64,000 nt of DNA from Streptomyces coffeae (GTDB lineage Bacteria > Actinomycetota > Actinomycetes > Streptomycetales > Streptomycetaceae): contig NZ_JAERRF010000023.1 of the NCBI RefSeq assembly GCF_016741875.1, positions 62,001-126,000 of the forward strand, given 5' to 3'. Below the pieces are notes generated by a model, which did no database searches, was not told where the DNA came from, and saw only the letters and a program-made list of their open reading frames with translations. Of the stretch, positions 42,248 through 51,209 are shown piece by piece. How positions within the stretch are numbered: position 1 is the first letter of the stretch; each line of letters starts with the position of its first letter. A program made the translations under genes and the position numbers.

Positions 42248-44017
42248 GTGACGGAGACAGGTAAGACCACGGGGGACGCCAAGGGCGGTCCTCCGGGTAC
42301 AACGGGTAAGACCGGAAGTCCGGGGAGCCCGGAGCAGTCCCGGGCCCCTCAGACGGACCGCGTGGTGTTCGGCGTCTCCGCCGCGCTCACGCTCGCCTTC
42401 GTCATCTGGGGCGCGGCCGCCACCGACACCCTGGAGGACGCCTCGGCGGACCTGCTGTCCGGGCTGATGCACAACGGCGGGTGGGCCTTCGTCCTCGTCG
42501 CGTCGGGCTTTGTGATCTTCGCTCTGTGGCTGGCCATGAGCCGCTACGGCAAGATCACGCTCGGCGAGCAGGGCGAGGAGCCCGAATTCCGCACCGTCTC
42601 ATGGGTCGCGATGATGTTCAGCGCGGGCATGGGCATCGGGTTGATGTTCTACGGCGTGAGCGAGCCGCTGTCGCACTTCGTGAGTCCGCCGCCGGGCACC
42701 GACCCCAAGGGCGCGGCCGAGGCGATGGAAACCGCCATGTCGACCACGCTCTTCCACTGGACGCTGCATCCGTGGGCGATCTACGCGGTGGTCGGGCTGG
42801 CCATCGCGTACAGCACCTTCCGGCGCGGCCGTCGCCAGACCATCAGCGCCGTCTTCACCCCGCTCATCGGCCGGCGCCACGCGAACGGCTGGGTCGGCCG
42901 GCTCATCGACATCCTCGCCATCTTCGCCACCCTCTTCGGCTCCGCCGCCTCGCTGGGCCTGGGCGCGCTCCAGATCGGCAGCGGTGTCGAGGTGCTGGGC
43001 TGGAAGAGCGATGTGGGCACCTCGCTGTTGGTGGCCGTCATCGCGATCCTCACGGCGGCGTTCATCGCCTCCGCCGTCTCCGGTGTCGCCAAGGGCATCC
43101 AGTGGCTGTCCAACATCAATATGGTGCTGGCGCTGTTCCTGGCCGTCTTCGTGTTCGTCGCGGGCCCGACGATCATCATCCTCGATCTGCTGCCCACCTC
43201 GATCGGCAGCTACCTCGGCGATCTGCCGCAGCTCATGGGCCGCACCGAGGCCACCGGCGGCAAGTCGGTCGCCGACTGGCTGAGCAGCTGGACGGTCTTC
43301 TACTGGGCCTGGTGGATCTCCTGGACGCCGTTCGTCGGCATGTTCATCGCCCGCATCAGCCGCGGCCGCACCATCCGGCAGTTCGTGGGCGGTGTGATCC
43401 TGGTGCCGAGCACCGTCAGTCTGCTGTGGTTCGCGATCTTCGGCGGTTCGGCGATGAAGCTGGAGGCCGCGGGCCGGCTGGGCAAGGAGACCACGCCCGA
43501 GGGCCAGCTCTTCGGTGTGCTCGACCAGTACCCGATCGCGGGCGTGATGAGCGTCCTGGTGATGATCCTCGTCGGCATCTTCTTCGTCTCCGGCGCCGAC
43601 GCGGCGTCCATCGTGATGGGCACGCTCTCGCAGAAGGGCGCCTTCGAACCCACCCGGTTCGTCGTGGTCTTCTGGGGTGTGGTCACCGGTGGCGTCGCGG
43701 CCATCATGCTGATGATCGGCGGTGGCGAGGAGGACGCGTTGAAGGGCCTCCAGAATCTGACGATCCTGGTGGCCGCGCCGTTCACCCTCGTGATGGTGGG
43801 GCTCTGCTGGGCCCTGATGCGGGATCTGCGCCGTGACCCGCTGATCGTCCGGGGCGAGAAGGGCGAGGCGGCGGTCGAGATGGCCGTCATCGCCGGACAC
43901 GAGAAGTACGACGGCGAGTTCGAGCTCCGGATCGGCCCGGCCACCCCGCCCGACCCTCCGCAGGACGGCGAAGGCGCGGACAGCCCGGTCGACCCCGCCC
44001 CCGCGGGCACGGCATAG
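42248..44017 (+). CDS. BCCT-family betaine/choline/carnitine transporter
   Basis: A 589-residue protein with about 12 membrane segments and the BCCT signatures: MFSAGMGIGLMFYGVSEPL (glycine-rich TM3 stretch) and the Trp-rich WAWWISWTPFVGMFIARISRGRTIRQF of TM8. A charged N-terminal extension of about 45 residues and an acidic C-terminal tail (from LRRDPLIVRG) flank the core, as in osmotically regulated BetP-like carriers. Start GTG 42248 has AAAGG eight bases upstream; GTG 42233 is an alternative. It likely takes up glycine betaine or a related osmolyte with sodium or protons. It stands alone with its own terminator. Confidence 0.92.
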   Translation: MTETGKTTGDAKGGPPGTTGKTGSPGSPEQSRAPQTDRVVFGVSAALTLAFVIWGAAATDTLEDASADLLSGLMHNGGWAFVLVASGFVIFALWLAMSRYGKITLGEQGEEPEFRTVSWVAMMFSAGMGIGLMFYGVSEPLSHFVSPPPGTDPKGAAEAMETAMSTTLFHWTLHPWAIYAVVGLAIAYSTFRRGRRQTISAVFTPLIGRRHANGWVGRLIDILAIFATLFGSAASLGLGALQIGSGVEVLGWKSDVGTSLLVAVIAILTAAFIASAVSGVAKGIQWLSNINMVLALFLAVFVFVAGPTIIILDLLPTSIGSYLGDLPQLMGRTEATGGKSVADWLSSWTVFYWAWWISWTPFVGMFIARISRGRTIRQFVGGVILVPSTVSLLWFAIFGGSAMKLEAAGRLGKETTPEGQLFGVLDQYPIAGVMSVLVMILVGIFFVSGADAASIVMGTLSQKGAFEPTRFVVVFWGVVTGGVAAIMLMIGGGEEDALKGLQNLTILVAAPFTLVMVGLCWALMRDLRRDPLIVRGEKGEAAVEMAVIAGHEKYDGEFELRIGPATPPDPPQDGEGADSPVDPAPAGTA

Positions 44018-44052
44018 CCAAGGCTCCGCGGGAGCCGCACGGCGGCATCCCA

Positions 44053-44089
44053 ACGGCCCGTCCCGGTGCCCCACACCGGGACGGGCCGT
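44053..44089 (+). terminator. hairpin terminator after the BCCT gene
   Basis: Perfect 16-bp arms ACGGCCCGTCCCGGTG / CACCGGGACGGGCCGT with a 5-base loop. Confidence 0.85.
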
Positions 44090-44345
44090 ACGCATGCCTC
44101 GCCCACCACCGGCCGGTTGACGCCGACGGCGGCTCGGCGGGGGCCACGTCCTCCGCCGTTCCAGCGGGACGGCGCCGCCCGACCGGTCAGGGCGGCCGGG
44201 TGCCGCTCCGTCGGGCTGGTGGCGGGGACCTGGTTGCCCGTCCACGGGCGTAGTCCGGTCGTGGCCGCGGCCCGGCGGGGCGGGCTGTGGCGGGGGACGT
44301 TGCACGACCCCCGCCGTTCCGGCGGCAGGGCGTAGTCTGCCCCGG
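44090..44345. other. intergenic stretch, nothing recognised
   Basis: The gap between the BCCT stop (44017) and the convergent D-amino-acid oxidase stop (44346) is 328 bp. After the hairpin I see only GC-rich sequence without coding bias, RNA-gene features or repeats. Several GC-rich self-complementary patches exist but none is distinctive. Confidence 0.5.
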
Positions 44346-45293
44346 TCAGGCCAGACGGGCCACCTCGTGGGCACAGCCCCAGGACACGGTGACGCCCGCG
44401 CCGCCGTGTCCGTAGTTGTGCACGACGCGGGCCCCGTCGGGCAGTTGCTCGCTCTCCAGCCGTACTCGGGAGCGCGCCGGGCGCAGGCCCACCCGGTGGG
44501 CCAGCACCTGCGCGTCCGCCACCCGCGGATGCACACGGGCGCAGCGGGCGACGATCGCCTCGGCCGTCGCCGGGTCCGGCTCCAGGCCCCGGGCGTTCTC
44601 GCGTGCGGTGCCGCCGAGCACCAGCCCGTACGGCTGCGGCAGGGCGTACAGCGTGTCCGGGGAGTTGTCGTCCGCGGCCACCAGCCACTCCTCGACCCCC
44701 GGGTTCTCCACGACCACCAGCTGCCCCTGCACCGGGTGCACCCCGGTGTCCGGCACCAGCTCCCGCGCGCCCAGGCCCGTGCAGTTGACCACCAGCGGGG
44801 CCGCGCGTCCGGCCTCGGCCAGGGAGGTCACGGTGCGCTGCTCGACCGTGCCGCCCGCCGCCTCCAGACGGCGCCCCAGATAACCGAGATATGTCGGCAT
44901 GTCGACCAGCGGAACACGCGCCCGCAGCCCCACCGAGAAGCCCTCCGGCAGCTCGTCGGGACGCGCCGGGCGCAGCCCCGGCACCTCCGCCGCCCAGGTC
45001 CCCAGCTCCTCCACGGCGAGCCCTGCCTGTGTCCCCTCGGCCAGCCGGACCCCGGTCTCCTCCGGCCGGGCGGCCAACTCGGTGAATGTATGCAGCGCGT
45101 CGACGGACCAGGCGGCCACCTGCTCCTCCGGCTCGATGCGGTACGGCCACCACAGCCCCCCGGCCACCGCCGAGGTGGTGCGCCCGGCCGGGTCGCGGCT
45201 CCACACCGCTACCCGGCGGCCACCCTCGGCCAGCACGATGGCGCTGGTCAGGCCGATGACCCCAGCGCCGATGACAATCGCGTCGCATGGCAT
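44346..45293 (-). CDS. D-amino-acid oxidase-like FAD protein
   Basis: A 315-residue flavoprotein. The N-terminus begins with the dinucleotide-binding motif AIVIGAGVIGLTSAIVLAEGG; GGLWWPYRIEP and VVNCTGLGARELV follow; the C-terminal HNYGHGGAGVTVSWG is the D-amino-acid oxidase signature, preceded by VGLRPARSRVRLE with the substrate-carboxylate Arg. It oxidises neutral D-amino acids to keto acids with ammonia and peroxide. Start ATG 45293 gives the correct family N-terminus; the frame stays open upstream but overlaps the divergent gene. An inverted repeat CCGGAG-N5-CTCCGG lies in its leader and may affect translation. Confidence 0.92.
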   Translation of the reverse strand: MPCDAIVIGAGVIGLTSAIVLAEGGRRVAVWSRDPAGRTTSAVAGGLWWPYRIEPEEQVAAWSVDALHTFTELAARPEETGVRLAEGTQAGLAVEELGTWAAEVPGLRPARPDELPEGFSVGLRARVPLVDMPTYLGYLGRRLEAAGGTVEQRTVTSLAEAGRAAPLVVNCTGLGARELVPDTGVHPVQGQLVVVENPGVEEWLVAADDNSPDTLYALPQPYGLVLGGTARENARGLEPDPATAEAIVARCARVHPRVADAQVLAHRVGLRPARSRVRLESEQLPDGARVVHNYGHGGAGVTVSWGCAHEVARLA

Positions 45294-45452
45294 GCCCCGG
45301 AGGCTATCTCCGGGGTGGGGGTCCGGCGCCAGACCGTGTCCCGCCGCGTCCCGCGCGTCTCCTCCCCATAACTCCCTACTCCGGATATATCCCTGATCAG
45401 CCGCTACAGGCGAGTCGCGGTGTCCATGCGCCGATGAGTGAATACTTGGGCC

Positions 45453-46493
45453 ATGACCTCCGAGTACGTGACCTTCGGACTGACACCGGCCGTACGCCCC
45501 GGCGGTGTCCCGGCCGACGGCGCGTATCAAATGCACCGTGATTTCCTGGACTTCACCGTGGACGGCAGCTCGCTGCTGTCGTGCCTCGACGACTTCGACG
45601 ACCTCGACGCCGTCTCGCCGCTCACCTCCGACCTCGACCCCGCCGTCTTCACCGGGCAGGTCCGCGGACTGCTGCTGGACACGGACCCGCCGCTCGACGG
45701 CGGCCGGTTCGTGATCTACGGCTGTCCGGAGTGCGAGGGCCTGGAGTGCGGAGCGGTCACCGCCGTCATCGAGCGGGACGGGCCGGACGTGGTCTGGCGG
45801 GACTTCGCCTGGCAGACGGACCACACCGCCCCCGACGTCGAACGCGACGGCTTCCATGGCGTCGGCCCCTACCGCTTCCACGGCGACCAGTACCGCACCG
45901 AGCTGAAGCGGCTGCTCACCGACGACGGCCCGGACAGCCGTCCGGCACCCCGGGCACTGCTCGTCGGCCGCCGCGCCGCGGTCCTCGCCAAGCTGGCCGC
46001 CGCACTGCGGCGCATCGGCATCGGCGCCGAGATCACCCTCGACGCGGCGGGGGCGCATCCGGACGAGCTGCGCAAGTACGGTGCGGTGGTCTTCGGCCGC
46101 GCGGTGGGCCGGGACCAACGCGACGCGGTGCGGGACGCCTGCGCGGCGGCGCGGGCTGACGTGGTCTTCCTGACGGGGCTCGCGCCCATCGTCCCGCTGC
46201 TGGTCGCCCAGGTGGAACAAGCCCTGGACCGCAGGCCGTTCGACCGCCGCAGGCTCACCGGTCTGCATGCGTCGGGCACCGAGGCCGTCATCGAGGTGGC
46301 ATCCCCGTGCCGGGTCCGGCTGGAGGCCCACCGCCTGGACCGTTTCTCCCGTCCGCGGACGCGTGAGGTGTTCGACGGCCCGCTGGGTCCGGGCACCCAT
46401 CGCCTCACCCTGGACGCCCGCGCCGTGCGCGGCGAGGCGTACGTCGTCGCCCGTACCCGGGACGCGGTGCTGGTGACCCCTGTGGCGCGCTAA
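45453..46493 (+). CDS. conserved-looking protein of unknown function
   Basis: A 346-residue soluble protein that I cannot assign. The first half holds an acidic segment (SCLDDFDDLDAVSPL), a Cys cluster GCPECEGLECG that could bind metal, and VWRDFAWQTDH; a later part (residues ~165-260) alternates like a Rossmann-type domain (PRALLVGRRAAVLAKLAAAL, YGAVVFGRAVG, DVVFLTGLAPIV). The C-terminus is beta-rich. Start ATG 45453 is weakly supported; the region before it is AT-rich with AATACT close to the start. It is divergent from the D-amino-acid oxidase and followed by repeat copy B. Confidence 0.8.
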   Translation: MTSEYVTFGLTPAVRPGGVPADGAYQMHRDFLDFTVDGSSLLSCLDDFDDLDAVSPLTSDLDPAVFTGQVRGLLLDTDPPLDGGRFVIYGCPECEGLECGAVTAVIERDGPDVVWRDFAWQTDHTAPDVERDGFHGVGPYRFHGDQYRTELKRLLTDDGPDSRPAPRALLVGRRAAVLAKLAAALRRIGIGAEITLDAAGAHPDELRKYGAVVFGRAVGRDQRDAVRDACAAARADVVFLTGLAPIVPLLVAQVEQALDRRPFDRRRLTGLHASGTEAVIEVASPCRVRLEAHRLDRFSRPRTREVFDGPLGPGTHRLTLDARAVRGEAYVVARTRDAVLVTPVAR

Positions 46494-46501
46494 GCGCTCC
46501 G

Positions 46502-46675
46502 CGGGAAGTGCCGCGAGGTGCCGTCATGCGTCTGCGGCTGCGTCTGCGTCGTGGCTGGTCGCCCACGCGGCGGAGCCGCACATCGACACAGCCGCGGCGG
46601 AGCCGCATATCGACACAGCCCCGCGCCCCTGCGGGGCGCACCCGAACCGCACCGGACTTCAGCGAGGCCGCTCAG
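46502..46675 (-). repeat. dispersed intergenic repeat, copy B (inverted)
   Basis: Reverse complement of copy A at 20358-20520 with few differences, including the hairpin (here perfect: GCGCCCC-GCA-GGGGCGC) and the same 27-bp tandem duplication, one unit differing by a single base (CGATATG for CGATGTG). It begins 8 bases after the stop of the gene ending at 46493, the same orientation relative to the upstream gene as copy A has to YciI. Confidence 0.9.
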
Positions 46676-46747
46676 GCGGTCCCGCCGCGCCGGGGGGCGG
46701 AAAACCCGGCGGCGACGCCCCCGGCTCGGCGATTAGGATCGCCGTTT

Positions 46748-48385
46748 GTGACTGCCACCCTCGTCGCCAAGGACCTCGCCGCGGGCCACGGCGACCGCAC
46801 CCTCTTCTCCGGTCTCGACCTCGTCGTCGCCCCCGGTGATGTCATCGGCCTCGTCGGGGTCAACGGCGCCGGGAAGTCCACCCTGCTGCGGCTGCTGGCC
46901 GGGCTGACCGACCCCGAGGGCGGCGCGGTGCGGCTCAGCCCGCCGCATGCGACCCTGGGTCATCTGCCGCAGGAGCCCGAGCGGCGCCCCGAGGAGACCG
47001 TACGGGCCTTCCTGGCCCGCCGTACCGGGGTCGCCGCCGCGCAGGCCGAACTCGATGCCGCCACCAAGGCACTGGTCGACGGCGCGCCCGGCGCGGATGA
47101 CGCGTACGCTGTCGCCCTCGAGCGCTGGCTCGGGCTCGGTGCCGCCGACCTCGACGAGCGCGCGGACGAGGTCGCCGCCTCGCTGGGCCTCGACATCTCC
47201 CTGGACCGGCCCATGACCGCCCTCTCGGGCGGGCAGGCCGCCCGTGCCGGACTCGCCTCGCTGCTGCTCAGCCGGTACGACGTCTTTCTGCTCGACGAGC
47301 CGACGAACGACCTCGACCTCGACGGACTGGGCCGGCTGGAGAGCTTTGTCACCGGGCTGCGCGCCGGGACGGTGCTGGTCAGCCACGACCGCGAATTCCT
47401 CACCCGCACCGTCGACAAGGTCCTGGAACTCGACCTCGCCCAGCAGCAGGTGAACCTCTACGGCGGTGGTTACGCGGCCTATCTGGAGGAGCGCGAGACC
47501 GCCCGGCGGCATGCCCGCGAGCGCTACGAGGAGTACGCGGACACCCGCGCCACGCTGGAGGCACGGGCCCGCACCCAGCGCGCCTGGATGGAGAAGGGCG
47601 TCAAGAACGCCCGCCGCAAGGCGCCCGACGGCGACAAGATCGGGCGGAACGCCCGCGTCGAGGCCACCGAGAAGCAGGCGGCGAAGGCGCGTCAGACCGA
47701 CCGGCTCATCGAGCGCCTGGAGGCGGTCGATGAGCCGCGCAAGGAGTGGGAACTGCGGATGGAGATCGCCGCGGCGCCGCGCGCGGGCGCGGTCGTGGCG
47801 ACCCTGCGCGGCGCCGAAGTGCGGCGCGGCGACTTCCACTTCGGCCCGGTCGACCTCCAGGTCGACTGGGCGGACCGGGTCGCGGTGACGGGGGCGAACG
47901 GCTCCGGCAAGTCGACCCTGCTGGCCGCCCTGCTCGGTCGGCTTCCGCTGGACGCGGGGGCGGCGGCGCTCGGTCCGGGCGTGGTGGTCGGCGAGGTCGA
48001 CCAGGCCCGTGCGCTGTTCTACGGCGGGGAATCGCTGCTGGACGCGTTCGGCGCGGCGGTGCCGGAGCTGGAGCCCGCGGCCGTACGGACCCTGCTGGCC
48101 AAGTTCGGGCTGAAGGCGGCCCATGTGCTGCGGCCTGCCTCCACGCTGTCCCCGGGGGAGCGGACACGTTCGGCGCTGGCCCTGCTCCAGGCCCGCGGTG
48201 TGAACCTCCTGGTCCTGGACGAGCCCACGAACCACCTCGACCTCCCGGCGATCGAACAGCTCGAGTCGGCCCTCGCGTCGTACGAGGGCACGCTGCTGCT
48301 GGTCACCCACGACCGCCGGATGCTGAACGCGGTGCGGGTCACGCGCCGCGTGGAGGTCGCGGCGGGACGCGTGACGGAGCGCTGA
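46748..48385 (+). CDS. ABC-F family ATPase
   Basis: A 545-residue protein with two nucleotide-binding domains and no membrane segments. Domain 1: Walker A GVNGAGKST, signature ALSGGQAAR, Walker B VFLLDEPTNDLD. A linker rich in Arg, Glu and Lys follows (residues ~240-340), as in ribosome-binding ABC-F proteins. Domain 2: GANGSGKST, LSPGERTR and LLVLDEPTNHLD. ABC-F proteins act at the ribosome in translation and some protect against antibiotics. The GTG start is preceded by TAGGAT eight bases upstream and no ribosome site, so the mRNA is probably leaderless. No antibiotic cluster is adjacent, so a housekeeping role is likely. Confidence 0.93.
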   Translation: MTATLVAKDLAAGHGDRTLFSGLDLVVAPGDVIGLVGVNGAGKSTLLRLLAGLTDPEGGAVRLSPPHATLGHLPQEPERRPEETVRAFLARRTGVAAAQAELDAATKALVDGAPGADDAYAVALERWLGLGAADLDERADEVAASLGLDISLDRPMTALSGGQAARAGLASLLLSRYDVFLLDEPTNDLDLDGLGRLESFVTGLRAGTVLVSHDREFLTRTVDKVLELDLAQQQVNLYGGGYAAYLEERETARRHARERYEEYADTRATLEARARTQRAWMEKGVKNARRKAPDGDKIGRNARVEATEKQAAKARQTDRLIERLEAVDEPRKEWELRMEIAAAPRAGAVVATLRGAEVRRGDFHFGPVDLQVDWADRVAVTGANGSGKSTLLAALLGRLPLDAGAAALGPGVVVGEVDQARALFYGGESLLDAFGAAVPELEPAAVRTLLAKFGLKAAHVLRPASTLSPGERTRSALALLQARGVNLLVLDEPTNHLDLPAIEQLESALASYEGTLLLVTHDRRMLNAVRVTRRVEVAAGRVTER

Positions 48386-48432
48386 ACCCGGGCGAACTCG
48401 CATGCCCCGCCCGGCGGCCGACGGACAAGCCA

Positions 48433-48462
48433 TGGGCGGCGGGGAGGAAACCCCGCCGCCCA
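48433..48462. terminator. bidirectional terminator between the ABC-F and tex genes
   Basis: Perfect 12-bp arms TGGGCGGCGGGG / CCCCGCCGCCCA with a 6-base loop AGGAAA, between convergent stops. Confidence 0.85.
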
Positions 48463-48466
48463 CATG

Positions 48467-50884
48467 TCACTTGCCGTCCGGGCCCAGCAGACCCGCTCGC
48501 CGCAGCGCGTCGGCCATCGCGCCGTTGACCGGTGCGCCGCCGCGGTTGCCGCCCTGGCGCTGCTGCGGTGCGCCCCGGCGCGGCCGGTCCTGACGGCGGC
48601 CCTGGCCGCCCTCGCCGCGTCCGCCGCCCTGTCGGCCGTCCCCACGGCCGCCGCCGCGCTGGCCTTCGCCGCGTCCGCCGCCCTGTCGGCCACCGCCGGA
48701 CTGCGCCTCGTCGTCCAGCCGCAGCGTCAGCGAGATCCGCTTGCGCGGGATGTCCACGTCCAGGACCTTCACGCGCACGATGTCCCCCGGCTTCACCACG
48801 TCCCGCGGGTCCTTGACGAATGTCTTCGACATCGCGGACACATGCACCAGACCGTCCTGGTGGACGCCGACGTCCACGAACGCCCCGAACGCGGCCACGT
48901 TGGTGACGACGCCCTCCAGGACCATCCCCGCCGAGAGGTCGCCGATCTTCTCGACACCCTCCTTGAACGTGGCCGTCTTGAACGCCGGTCGCGGGTCGCG
49001 GCCCGGCTTCTCCAGCTCCTTGAGGATGTCCGTGACCGTGGGCAGACCGAAGGCGTCGTCCACGAAGTCGTCCGGGCGCAGGCCCCGCAGCACCGCGGTG
49101 TTGCCGATCAGCGAGGTCACCTCGCCGCCCGCCGAGCCGACCATCCGGCGCACCACCGGATACGCCTCGGGGTGCACGCTGGAGGCGTCCAGCGGGTCGT
49201 CGCCGCCGCGGATCCGCAGGAAGCCCGCGCACTGCTCGTATGCCTTCGGACCGAGCCGGGACACGTCCTTGAGGGCGGTACGGCTGCGGAAGGGGCCGTT
49301 GGTGTCGCGGTGGGCGACGATGTTCTCCGCGAGCCCGGCGCCGATCCCGGAGACCCGGCTGAGCAGCGGGGCGGAGGCCGTGTTGACGTCCACTCCGACG
49401 CCGTTCACACAGTCCTCGACCACCGCGTCCAGCGAGCGGGAGAGCTTCACCTCGGACAGGTCGTGCTGGTACTGGCCGACCCCGATCGACTTGGGGTCGA
49501 TCTTCACCAGCTCGGCCAGCGGGTCCTGGAGACGGCGGGCGATGGAGACCGCGCCGCGCAGCGAGACATCGAGGTCCGGCAGCTCCTGGGAGGCGAAGGC
49601 CGAGGCCGAGTACACCGAGGCGCCCGCCTCCGAGACCATGACCTTGGTGAGCTTCAGCTCGGGGTGCTTGGCGCACAGCTCGCCCGCCAGCTTGTCGGTC
49701 TCGCGGGAGGCGGTGCCATTGCCGATCGCGACCAACTCGACGCCGTGCTGACGCGCCAGCCGGGCCAGCTTGTCCAGGGCCTCGTCCCACTGGTTGCGCG
49801 GCACATGCGGGTAGATGGTGTCGGTGGCGGCGACCTTGCCGGTGGCGTCCACGACGGCCACCTTCACACCTGTGCGGAAGCCGGGGTCCAGGCCCATCGT
49901 GGCGCGGGTGCCCGCCGGGGCGGCGAGCAGCAGATCGCGCAGATTGGCGGCGAAGACGCGCACCGCCTCGTCTTCCGCGGCCTGCCGCAGCCGCAGCCGC
50001 AGATCGATACCGAGGTGGACCAGGACCCGGGTGCGCCAGGCCCAGCGGACCGTGTCGAGCAGCCACGCGTCGGCCGGCCGGCCGCGGTCCGCGACACCGA
50101 AGCGCGCGGCGATGGCCTGCTCGTACGAGGTGCGGCCGTCCTCCGGCTCGTCACCCGGCGCGGCGGGCTCCAGCGCGAGGTCGAGGACCTCCTCCTTCTC
50201 ACCGCGGAACATCGCCAGCACCCGGTGCGAGGGCAACTCGGTGAACGGCTCGGCGAAGTCGAAGTAGTCGGCGAACTTGGCGCCCGCCTCCTCCTTGCCC
50301 TCCCGCACCTTGGTGGCGACCCGGCCGCGCTCCCACATCCGCTCGCGCAACTCACCGATGAGGTCCGCGTCCTCTCCGAACCGCTCGGTGAGGATGGCCC
50401 GCGCGCCCTCCAGCGCGGCGGCGGGGTCCGCGACACCCTTCTCGGCGTCCACGAAGGCGGCCGCGGCGGCGGTGGGCTCCACGGACGGATCGCCCAGCAG
50501 CCCGTCGGCCAGCGGCTCCAGACCCGCCTCCCGCGCGATCTGCGCCTTGGTGCGGCGCTTGGGCTTGAACGGGAGGTAGATGTCCTCCAGCCGCGCCTTG
50601 GAGTCGGCGCCGCGGATCTGCGCCTCCAGGGCCTCGTCCAGCTTGCCCTGGGACCGCACCGATTCGAGGATCGCGGCGCGCCGCTCCTCCAGCTCCCGCA
50701 GATAGCGCAGCCGCTCCTCGAGGGAACGCAGCTGCGCGTCGTCGAGCATCTCCGTCGCTTCCTTGCGGTAGCGCGCGATGAACGGCACGGTGGAGCCGCC
50801 GTCGAGCAGCTCGACGGCGGCCTTGACCTGCCGTTCCCGTACGCCGAGTTCCTCGGCGATCCTGCCTTCGATGGACGTCGTCAC
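48467..50884 (-). CDS. tex: Tex-family transcription accessory/RNA-binding protein
   Basis: An 805-residue Tex protein. The order is complete: helical N-terminal region (STVPFIARYRKEATEMLDD), YqgF/RNase H-like domain (MGLDPGFRTGVKVAVVD), helix-hairpin-helix part (VGVDVNTASAPLLSRVSGIG, PKAYEQCAGFLRI) and an S1 RNA-binding domain (GMVLEGVVTNVAAFGAFVDVGVHQDGLVHVS). A Gly/Arg-rich tail made of GGGRGEG-like repeats follows. The GTG at 50884 is chosen because GGAG lies seven bases upstream; another GTG two codons earlier has poor spacing. Tex is a broadly conserved factor for transcription or RNA metabolism. Confidence 0.95.
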   Translation of the reverse strand: MTTSIEGRIAEELGVRERQVKAAVELLDGGSTVPFIARYRKEATEMLDDAQLRSLEERLRYLRELEERRAAILESVRSQGKLDEALEAQIRGADSKARLEDIYLPFKPKRRTKAQIAREAGLEPLADGLLGDPSVEPTAAAAAFVDAEKGVADPAAALEGARAILTERFGEDADLIGELRERMWERGRVATKVREGKEEAGAKFADYFDFAEPFTELPSHRVLAMFRGEKEEVLDLALEPAAPGDEPEDGRTSYEQAIAARFGVADRGRPADAWLLDTVRWAWRTRVLVHLGIDLRLRLRQAAEDEAVRVFAANLRDLLLAAPAGTRATMGLDPGFRTGVKVAVVDATGKVAATDTIYPHVPRNQWDEALDKLARLARQHGVELVAIGNGTASRETDKLAGELCAKHPELKLTKVMVSEAGASVYSASAFASQELPDLDVSLRGAVSIARRLQDPLAELVKIDPKSIGVGQYQHDLSEVKLSRSLDAVVEDCVNGVGVDVNTASAPLLSRVSGIGAGLAENIVAHRDTNGPFRSRTALKDVSRLGPKAYEQCAGFLRIRGGDDPLDASSVHPEAYPVVRRMVGSAGGEVTSLIGNTAVLRGLRPDDFVDDAFGLPTVTDILKELEKPGRDPRPAFKTATFKEGVEKIGDLSAGMVLEGVVTNVAAFGAFVDVGVHQDGLVHVSAMSKTFVKDPRDVVKPGDIVRVKVLDVDIPRKRISLTLRLDDEAQSGGGRQGGGRGEGQRGGGRGDGRQGGGRGEGGQGRRQDRPRRGAPQQRQGGNRGGAPVNGAMADALRRAGLLGPDGK

Positions 50885-51148
50885 GATCACGCTCCGCTTT
50901 CGGTCTGCACTGCCTCTGCATTGTGGCAGGTGGCACCGACGAAGCGGTCGCGGCCGAGGGATTACGGCGGGGCGGGGGATCGGCGGCCGCAGCCGGGCGC
51001 CGTACGCACGCGGAGCACGGGCACTCGCCGGCGTGCGCGGCGCGCGGTTGAGCACCCGGTTCCGGGCGACCGATCGCGCACGGTCCCCGGGTATCCCGGA
51101 CCGCGCACGGCAAACCCCGGCTCACCGCAAACCCCGGCTCACGACAAA
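50885..51148. other. tex upstream region with a short tandem repeat
   Basis: The full gap to the next stop (51210) is 325 bp. It contains the tex promoter region, no gene, a 17-bp-period repeat (CAAACCCCGG at 51111, 51128 and 51145) and the terminator listed next. Confidence 0.6.
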
Positions 51149-51188
51149 CCCCGGCCGCCCACGACCGGAGCGTCGTGGGCGGCCGGGG
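51149..51188 (-). terminator. hairpin terminator after the SCO6745-family gene
   Basis: Perfect 17-bp arms CCCCGGCCGCCCACGAC / GTCGTGGGCGGCCGGGG with a 6-base loop, 21 bases beyond the minus-strand stop at 51210. Confidence 0.88.
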
Positions 51189-51209
51189 CGTCCGCCGCTC
51201 GCGGGTGGG

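Noticed and set aside
44090..44345. Small plus-strand frame between the BCCT and D-amino-acid oxidase genes
   Set aside because: No ribosome site, no coding bias, Pro/Arg/Gly-rich; it looks like ordinary high-GC open frame.
46748..48385. Calling the ABC-F gene an antibiotic resistance gene
   Set aside because: There is no adjacent biosynthetic cluster or attenuator-type leader; the protein could equally be a housekeeping ribosome factor.
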